Of a stretch of 57,649 nt of DNA, positions 52,052 to 57,649 are shown piece after piece (the first letter of the stretch is position 1; each line of letters begins with the position of its first letter). Made by a program: the position numbers and the translations under genes. Below the pieces are notes generated by a model. That model worked only from the letters and a program-made list of their open reading frames with translations, made no database searches and was not told the DNA's origin. This DNA comes from CAYVTV01 sp964526475 (GTDB lineage Bacteria; Bacteroidota; Bacteroidia; Bacteroidales; GCA-2748055), in assembly GCA_964526475.1 (NCBI GenBank), contig CAZGKF010000015.1, positions 1-57,649 of the forward strand. Direction: 5' to 3'.

Positions 52052-52968
52052 ACTGAAATTCTTGAAATATTAAGTGAATCCAGATTGGCCGTTCCAATCC
52101 CCTTTTCTTCAGCCAGTGTTATATGTTTAACAGAGGAAGGTTCAATGCCGAATAGTCTGCAGGAAGCTGCATCAGCTGCAACCATATCGGTTGCTATGAT
52201 CTGTCCCTTCATAGTCACAACATCATCAATAGAAACACCACGAGGCCCATTTCGTTTCATTACACGGTAAGCATCCACTATATTGAGGTCAGGCTTGCGA
52301 AATGAGGCGAAATCAGCAATGCATTGATGCAGATCGTTTGCGTGCCAGAACCTTCTGTCCCACACAATACCCATTAAATTTTTCATAGTAAGGGTAATAT
52401 TGGCTCCTCCATGATGTTTCAAAACAGGAACATTGATAAAAATGTCGGAATTAAGTATTAATTCATGAACTTTAGCAGTTTTGAGAGATTTGCCTCCTTT
52501 TATTTCAACATCTTTATAATACCTTTCACTATTGCCGGTTAATACTGTGGCACCTGCATCCCTTGCAGCTTTTTCAATCCCACTGCTGGCATAACTCTTT
52601 GTCCATTCATTGCAGGTATGATCAAATACAAAAACCTCTTTTGCTCCCGCATTGAAACAATGTTCAATAATTCGTTTTACAAGAACAGGGTTTGTATTGG
52701 CAGCTCTTTCCGGAACAGCATCCCATCCAATATTTGGCTTCACAACAACCGACTGTCCTTTCTTTACAAAATTTCTCATTCCTCCCAGTTGTTCAATTCC
52801 ACGGTCAAACATAACATCAGGTTCCCCTCCTTTTATTGCTACCATATCATAATTTGCGGAAGGAGAAACCGGTTGTGCAAAAACCCCATTATAAGGATTG
52901 AATGTATAAGCTGCTCCTGTAATAACTCCAGCGCCTACACTTTTCTTTAAAAAGTCTCTTCTTTTCAT
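52048..52968 (-). CDS. DUF362 protein, Tat-exported
   Basis: 306 residues. MKRRDFLKKSVGAGVITGAA is a twin-arginine signal. The DUF362 domain covers the rest, with VVVKPNIGWD near 75, INVPVLKHHGGANITLTMKNLMG near 185, and DAYRVMKRNGPRG near 235. The domain is often found fused to or beside ferredoxins; its biochemical role is unknown. Here it is translationally coupled to a NapH-NapG-like polyferredoxin, so it may be the periplasmic partner of that electron carrier. Confidence 0.9.
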   Translation of the reverse strand: MKRRDFLKKSVGAGVITGAAYTFNPYNGVFAQPVSPSANYDMVAIKGGEPDVMFDRGIEQLGGMRNFVKKGQSVVVKPNIGWDAVPERAANTNPVLVKRIIEHCFNAGAKEVFVFDHTCNEWTKSYASSGIEKAARDAGATVLTGNSERYYKDVEIKGGKSLKTAKVHELILNSDIFINVPVLKHHGGANITLTMKNLMGIVWDRRFWHANDLHQCIADFASFRKPDLNIVDAYRVMKRNGPRGVSIDDVVTMKGQIIATDMVAADAASCRLFGIEPSSVKHITLAEEKGIGTANLDSLNISRISV

Positions 52969-53145
52969 ATTTCATATTTTAAATTACAAATAGTTACTAT
53001 AAATAACATTTATTAGCTTTTGTAAGCAATTGTTATCTTTGAATCGTAAAGATAATAAACACAAACCTTTTCAGGCAATTTTCAGCCCTTGATGAATGTT
53101 AAAACTGCTTATTTATAATCATTTCAATTATTATGCGGTTATCAG

Positions 53146-53793
53146 ATGAAAACTGAAAAATTAATCCTTTCTTCTGCTTATTTTGGTCCTGTCCAATACT
53201 TCACCAGGTTTGTCTCGTCCCCGGAAATAATAATTGAACAATTCGATAATTATTGTAAACAAACCTATAGAAACAGATGCGTAATTTATGGACACGAGGG
53301 CCCTCTTATTCTAAGTATACCGGTTAAACGAAAAAGAAATGATAAAACAGTTTTAAAGGATATACGGATCGATTATGATACAGACTGGCGCAGGATGCAT
53401 ATTCGTAGCATTATATCCTGTTATAATTCTTCTCCATACTTCCATTTCCTTAGAGATGATATAGAACCTTTTTTTAAAAAAAAATATGGATTCCTCATCG
53501 ATTTGAACATGGAGATTACATTAAAAATGAGCGAGTTGATGAATCTTAATTCAGAACTCACTTTAAGTTCTGCCTATAATAATTGTTCTAATAATCCTGA
53601 TATTAAAGACTTAAGGCAAATAATAAATCCGAAAATAAGTTTATCCAAAGATCCTTCATTTATTCCCAAACCATACCACCAGGTATTTTCTTATAAACTT
53701 GGTTTTATTCCTAACCTTAGTATTCTGGATTTATTACTTAATACCGGTCCTGAGGCTAAATTAGTTTTAAAAAAAAGTATAAAAGAACGATAA
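53146..53793 (+). CDS. WbqC-like family protein
   Basis: 215 residues, soluble. Opens LILSSAYFGPVQYFTRF, the typical WbqC start, with QTYRNRCVIYGHEGPLILSIPVKR and WRRMHIRSIISCYNSSPYFHFL in the middle. Members are found in O-antigen clusters and beside lepB in Bacteroidota; enzymatic role not established, possibly transfer of an acyl or amino group to a nucleotide sugar. It would normally follow lepB directly; here the opposite-strand DUF362/iron-sulfur pair separates them. Confidence 0.9.
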   Translation: MKTEKLILSSAYFGPVQYFTRFVSSPEIIIEQFDNYCKQTYRNRCVIYGHEGPLILSIPVKRKRNDKTVLKDIRIDYDTDWRRMHIRSIISCYNSSPYFHFLRDDIEPFFKKKYGFLIDLNMEITLKMSELMNLNSELTLSSAYNNCSNNPDIKDLRQIINPKISLSKDPSFIPKPYHQVFSYKLGFIPNLSILDLLLNTGPEAKLVLKKSIKER

Positions 53794-53896
53794 ACCCAAT
53801 CTTTGCTGTGGCCCGGCAAAGCCACGATCCTAAGAAGCGCATAAGAAAGAGTAACAAAACCTAATACACTATACTGGTTTTAATACTATGATTCAT

Positions 53897-55345
53897 TTAG
53901 AATTTATAACCAAGGGTCATTATCACATTATTCCCCTTTGATTTGTTTATTGAACCTTCATTCATCTGTGGAATATACATATAATAAATTTCCTCAGACA
54001 GGCTTAAAGAATATCCAAAATCAACATAGAAAAAACGTCCCCTCATTCCAATTCCGGTTGATAATATTTGATGATTTGGATTAATACCTGGATCAACAGA
54101 TGTATAAGGATTTTGGTATGTAGCATAACCTCCTCTTATATAAGATGTTCCCATTCTCAATTCACCTCCAAATCTGAAATTATTTGTAATTCTGTAGAGA
54201 TCCCTGATAAAATTATTTTCAGTAAAAAAATCATAATCAGCTGCAGATAATTTTGCTGATGAATAATCTACTCTTTCATAATCCATACTAAGCAGTCCCA
54301 TTTTACCAAGAGTAAGAGTTATACTTCCAATAAATTTTGAAGGTGTTTGCAGTTTATATTCATAATCGCCAATTGGAGAATATGCGTTTTGTGTTGAATA
54401 ACCCTGATCAGGATCGATATAAGCTTCCATATCTGTTGTAAACCTGTCATTTAATGTATAAAACGTAGGGAAATGATATGCAATGCCAACTCTGAGCATA
54501 TCAACAGGTCGTACAATTGCGCCAAATTTGAAATTCAAGCCTGTTCCGGTTGTCCTAAGATTCTCCCTGAAAATGAACTTTTCAAAGAAATCTATGTCAC
54601 CTGAAATATCCTCTTCCAGATGAATTATATCCTGCTCATATCTTAATCTGCTTATGCCTAAAGTAGCTCCAAGATATAGCATGTGGCTGTAATTAGCTCC
54701 GACAGAAAAAGTATACTCACCGGATGAACCTGTGGAGTTAATAGTCCTTCTCTGCGCCTGACCGTAACCTGCATTCTGAATATCATTCCAATATTCCTCA
54801 TATATCGTATCATAAGGTAAAAGCAACACATCGTAAGCCAACTGTTCATAAAAACCATCAAGGTTATTTTTATTTGCATTCGCATGATCCGTAAAATTAT
54901 CAAGAAGAGAGCTATTGGTATTTACACCGCTCATCAGGATATTTCTATTAAAGTTTGCAGTTTGGTTATATCCGAATGCAAAACTGGTACTAACCCAACC
55001 TTTTTCACGATTATTGTCGTAGGTGGTTACGAATCCATAATTTCCAACATTAAGATTATGCTTTGTTTCTTCATACGAATTACCAAGAAATGAAGAACTT
55101 GTATTATCACGGAAAACAGATGGAGAAAAAATAATTTCTGAACCACGGTAAAGTCCAAGGCCGGCAGGATTTACACTCAGAGCGGTAAAATCTGCTCCCA
55201 GAGCGCCAACTGCACCTCCAAGGCCCACTGCCCGCGCTGTACCGACAGGTATCTGGCGGGAATATCTAAGTGCATCTACTTCATTCTGTGCTGAAATATT
55301 TAAATAGATGATGCACAATACTATTATAAGGCTAAGATGTCTCAT
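53897..55345 (-). CDS. Outer-membrane transport protein, OmpP1/FadL-like
   Basis: 482 residues. A signal peptide ends after ISA. The mature start ALRYSRQIPVGTARAVGLGG with GADFTALSVNPAGLGLYRG is the FadL/OmpP1 plug-region signature (NPAG). The remainder alternates aromatic and polar residues like a beta-barrel and ends with a terminal strand NVIMTLGYKF with C-terminal Phe, as in outer-membrane proteins. Probably carries hydrophobic molecules such as fatty acids or aromatics. It is downstream of the Tyr-rich lipoprotein on the same strand, but a terminator lies between. Confidence 0.9.
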   Translation of the reverse strand: MRHLSLIIVLCIIYLNISAQNEVDALRYSRQIPVGTARAVGLGGAVGALGADFTALSVNPAGLGLYRGSEIIFSPSVFRDNTSSSFLGNSYEETKHNLNVGNYGFVTTYDNNREKGWVSTSFAFGYNQTANFNRNILMSGVNTNSSLLDNFTDHANANKNNLDGFYEQLAYDVLLLPYDTIYEEYWNDIQNAGYGQAQRRTINSTGSSGEYTFSVGANYSHMLYLGATLGISRLRYEQDIIHLEEDISGDIDFFEKFIFRENLRTTGTGLNFKFGAIVRPVDMLRVGIAYHFPTFYTLNDRFTTDMEAYIDPDQGYSTQNAYSPIGDYEYKLQTPSKFIGSITLTLGKMGLLSMDYERVDYSSAKLSAADYDFFTENNFIRDLYRITNNFRFGGELRMGTSYIRGGYATYQNPYTSVDPGINPNHQILSTGIGMRGRFFYVDFGYSLSLSEEIYYMYIPQMNEGSINKSKGNNVIMTLGYKF

Positions 55346-55383
55346 TTTAAATGAAAATTATTAAGTTATTTCAACGGAAAACT

Positions 55384-55421
55384 AAAAAAGTAGTTCCTGC
55401 AATTAAGTTGGCAGGAACTAC
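55384..55421 (-). terminator. Terminator of the Tyr/Ser-rich lipoprotein gene
   Basis: Perfect 11-base stem GTAGTTCCTGC (55390-55400) and GCAGGAACTAC (55411-55421), ten-base loop, and on the minus strand six T (55389-55384). It begins nine bases after the stop of 55431..57230. Confidence 0.92.
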
Positions 55422-55430
55422 AATATTTTT

Positions 55431-57230
55431 TTATCTTCTCGGGTGTGAGGAAGAACTGCTTCTACTACTGCTACTGCTGCTACTGCTACTGCTAGTTCCT
55501 GATGATGATCTTGAACTTCCCGAACTAACAGAAGGACTTGATGATCTTGAAGGAGTTGAAGAAGGCCTGCTATAGCTGGACGATGAACGCGAAGGGGTTG
55601 AAGAAGGACGGCTATAGCTGGATGATGAACGCGAAGGAGTTGAAGAAGGACGGCTATAGCTGGATGATGAACGCGAAGGAGTAGTACTTGTTCTTCTCAC
55701 ACTTCCGGGAGATACGCTTTGTCTGCTTTGACCGGAATATCTTGAAGGAGTTGTAGCAGCAGGACGGGTTGTAGTAGTTGTTTGACGGGTATTGGTTGTG
55801 GAACGCGGAGCTGTTACTGATGGTCTCGATACTGTAGTTGAGCTTTTAGTATTTCCCGACACTGAACCAGAACCTGCTCCCCTGTTGTATATAGGAGTAG
55901 AAGTAGTACGCGGCCTGGTATAATTAGGAGTATAGGAATTTGTACGCGTGTTTGAATCCGGTCTACCGGAGTCAGTTCTTCTCACATTACTCTGATTTGG
56001 AGGAGTACTCCTTTGATTGCCATCAGGTGAACCTGACTGCCGGTTAATTGATCTGTTGTCTGAACCGGATGGAGTGACAGTTCTCTCGTCACCGACCGGC
56101 CTTACTGATTCTGTGCGTGTTCTCACTTCAGTACCGGAAGTGCTTTTTTGTACCCCTGTAGTTCCTGCATCCCGTGTTGCAGAGCGTACTGCTCCACCTG
56201 TGGTCCCATCAAGATTTCGTGTGCGAACTGAAGAATTCACTCCGGTGCCTGAGGTACCTGCTTTTCTTGCACCTTCACCTTCCGATTCGTATCTGCTTCT
56301 TACCCCTGGATCAGAAGTTGTGGTTGATTTCCTAACTGCAGTGCCTGTTGCCGACGAATTAAAGGGGGAGTAACCTGATCTGGAACTTCGATGGCCGTAA
56401 TAATAATCATCGCGGTTATGAGAATAATCTGAGCGATAATTGTATGGCGAATAATAATACGGGCTGTAACCATATCCATAATAACCATCATAAAATCCAT
56501 GCCCGTAACCTGTCCAGTACGATCCGCGATAGGAACTTCCGTAATACCATGGATCATACCATCCCATTCCGTAGCCTCTGTATGAATATGGATAGTAACC
56601 TCCATAAGACCAGGGACTATACCCCCAGGATAAAGATGGTCCCCAACCTGAATAAATACTCATGCCCCAATGCATAGGATTGTAATTGTAATAAAACATG
56701 TCAGTGTAGAAAGGATCATAATAATTCCAACTGTAATAAGGTCTGTGAAATCTTCTGAAACGTGAGGAATAATAATAATCATAATCATTATAAGAGCTTC
56801 CTCCATAATAATTATTAATAACTATTCTATCCTGGTTTTCGTCATAATTTCCATAGGTGCCTTCCTGAGATTGATCTTCATTATAATAATTGTAGGATTC
56901 ATCCTGGAAATATTCTTCCTCCGGGATATAGGATTTCTGAGTATCTCCAAGCATTTCACTTTCTTTTTCAAGTCTGTATCTTTCGTAGTCACTTAAAGCC
57001 TCTACAGTATAGGGAACAGCAGAAGTCTCCACTATTCTTCCCGGTTGTAAAACTTCATTATTTACAGGTGAATCTGATGCGACAAGCTGTTCAGTTGTTA
57101 CATGGGTCTGTTTCCTGGTTCCAGGGGTATAATAAACATCATCATACTCCATAGAAGTAGCATAAAATCCGCTTGAACATGAAGCGAGGAAAAATGCCGT
57201 TGCGATTAATATGGGAATTGTTGTTTTCAT
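55431..57230 (-). CDS. Tyr/Gly-rich, Ser/Thr/Arg-rich low-complexity lipoprotein
   Basis: 599 residues. Lipobox LASC (Cys18). Residues 30-130 are ordinary and contain EALSDYERYRLEKESEM. Residues 130-290 are packed with Tyr, Gly, Ser and Trp (about every second residue aromatic or Gly in YGYGYSPYYYSPYN). Residues 290-599 are Ser/Thr/Arg/Pro-rich and disordered, ending in repeats of SRSSSSYSRPSSTP and a poly-Ser tail. No enzymatic domain. It is likely a surface or periplasmic structural lipoprotein; similar ones occur in many Bacteroidota without known role. A strong terminator follows. Confidence 0.85.
   Translation of the reverse strand: MKTTIPILIATAFFLASCSSGFYATSMEYDDVYYTPGTRKQTHVTTEQLVASDSPVNNEVLQPGRIVETSAVPYTVEALSDYERYRLEKESEMLGDTQKSYIPEEEYFQDESYNYYNEDQSQEGTYGNYDENQDRIVINNYYGGSSYNDYDYYYSSRFRRFHRPYYSWNYYDPFYTDMFYYNYNPMHWGMSIYSGWGPSLSWGYSPWSYGGYYPYSYRGYGMGWYDPWYYGSSYRGSYWTGYGHGFYDGYYGYGYSPYYYSPYNYRSDYSHNRDDYYYGHRSSRSGYSPFNSSATGTAVRKSTTTSDPGVRSRYESEGEGARKAGTSGTGVNSSVRTRNLDGTTGGAVRSATRDAGTTGVQKSTSGTEVRTRTESVRPVGDERTVTPSGSDNRSINRQSGSPDGNQRSTPPNQSNVRRTDSGRPDSNTRTNSYTPNYTRPRTTSTPIYNRGAGSGSVSGNTKSSTTVSRPSVTAPRSTTNTRQTTTTTRPAATTPSRYSGQSRQSVSPGSVRRTSTTPSRSSSSYSRPSSTPSRSSSSYSRPSSTPSRSSSSYSRPSSTPSRSSSPSVSSGSSRSSSGTSSSSSSSSSSRSSSSSHPRR
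55564..55680. repeat. 42-base tandem repeat in the lipoprotein gene
   Basis: Units begin at 55564, 55606 and 55648 (the last one incomplete, 33 bases). Each encodes 14 residues of the SRSSSSYSRPSSTP type. The second and third are identical over their shared length; the first differs at a few bases. Confidence 0.9.
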
Positions 57231-57649
57231 GATTACCCTCCAGACATAAATTAATTTTTAATTATTTATATGAATTAAATCAAATTCCATACCAAAAAAC
57301 AATATATCATAATATTTAACAAGGCGATTACATTGGGCTGGTAAAGATGCCTCATTTTAAGTCTTAGTTAGAACAAAACATTACGGGTATCAAATAAAAA
57401 ATGTATAGTATTTATCAGCGAATATAAAGAATTTATATTCCAGGTGCACTGGTTTTTAAAGACATCCAAATGCCATGCACCTGGTTATTTTGGTTATCAC
57501 CCTGATTAACAGTACTTTTTGTTTAAAATTTTAACATATTTCTTTATCCTAACGTGGACAAGCCAGAACCAAACAAATAACAAATCTCAAAATACAAATA
57601 ACAAATAAATTTCAATATACAAATGACAAAACAGGTTTATGATTTTTGA
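57231..57649. other. Gap at window end with inverted repeat and low-complexity sequence
   Basis: CCAGGTGCA (57440-57448) and TGCACCTGG (57476-57484) form a nine-base inverted pair extended by TGG/CCA inside with one bulge. 57570-57640 is a run of CAAATAACAAAT-type words. No open frame of note. The region must hold the promoter for the minus-strand lipoprotein, not recognised. Confidence 0.5.

Overview
The window reads as chromosomal DNA of a member of the phylum Bacteroidota. Evidence: low G+C; promoters of the Bacteroidota type (TTG, 19-21 bases, TAnnTTTG) before a cold-shock gene and at 35373; almost no Shine-Dalgarno sequences; a type IX secretion C-terminal domain on an M1 peptidase; many SPII lipoproteins; WbqC, DUF1080, FadL-like and tandem long signal peptidase I genes. 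The order dapB-lepB-lepB and thrS-infC-rpmI-rplT is ordinary housekeeping. A Bacteroidales or Marinilabiliales-like, possibly uncultured, organism is likely, but genus cannot be read from this sequence.

Layout. 1-1400: a DUF1080 lipoprotein cut by the window edge, then a RAYT-type HUH transposase whose frame has been expanded by nine 18-base repeats. 1778-8609: a Tat-exported Gfo/Idh/MocA oxidoreductase, carB, and a two-gene unit of zinc-type dehydrogenase plus Gfo/Idh/MocA oxidoreductase. 8780-12517: cspA-like gene, GntP permease, queE, alkaline phosphatase. 12872-15324: another Gfo/Idh/MocA gene facing a double-DUF1080 lipoprotein. 15389-20702: a sugar-activation and glycosyl-transfer unit (PAP2 phosphatase, ArnT-like transferase, family-2 transferase, a GHMP kinase that looks like plant-type glucuronokinase, then galU). 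21120-24848: two sulfatases, one Cys-type and one Ser-type. 25161-27588: three-FAS1 lipoprotein, an AT-rich spacer, a PLP-enzyme fragment, a tRNA-Gly and a broken copy of its 3' end. 27709-41919: PPK2, a nucleoside-hydrolase-like protein, a heparinase II/III-like lyase, two aldose epimerases, M1 and M3 peptidases, an NPCBM-GH9-like protein. 41978-46973: methylmalonyl-CoA epimerase, a decayed oadB/mmdB remnant, then thrS-infC-rpmI-rplT. 47027-53793: dapB, two lepB genes, a NapH-NapG-like fusion with a DUF362 protein on the other strand, then WbqC. 53897-57230: FadL-like porin and a Tyr/Ser-rich lipoprotein.

How it may work together. Sulfatases, a lyase, a GH9-like protein, mutarotases and DUF1080/Gfo-Idh-MocA proteins indicate breakdown of sulfated or uronic-acid glycans, although no SusC/SusD pair is present. 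The 15389-20702 unit could recycle free glucuronate to UDP-glucuronate and pass it through a polyprenyl-phosphate sugar to a surface glycan; this is the most interesting hypothesis in the window. Genome plasticity is visible as REP-like palindromes, dispersed intergenic repeats, two gene remnants, a duplicated tRNA 3' end and a 273-base internal duplication. I saw no CRISPR array, prophage, rRNA or convincing riboswitch.
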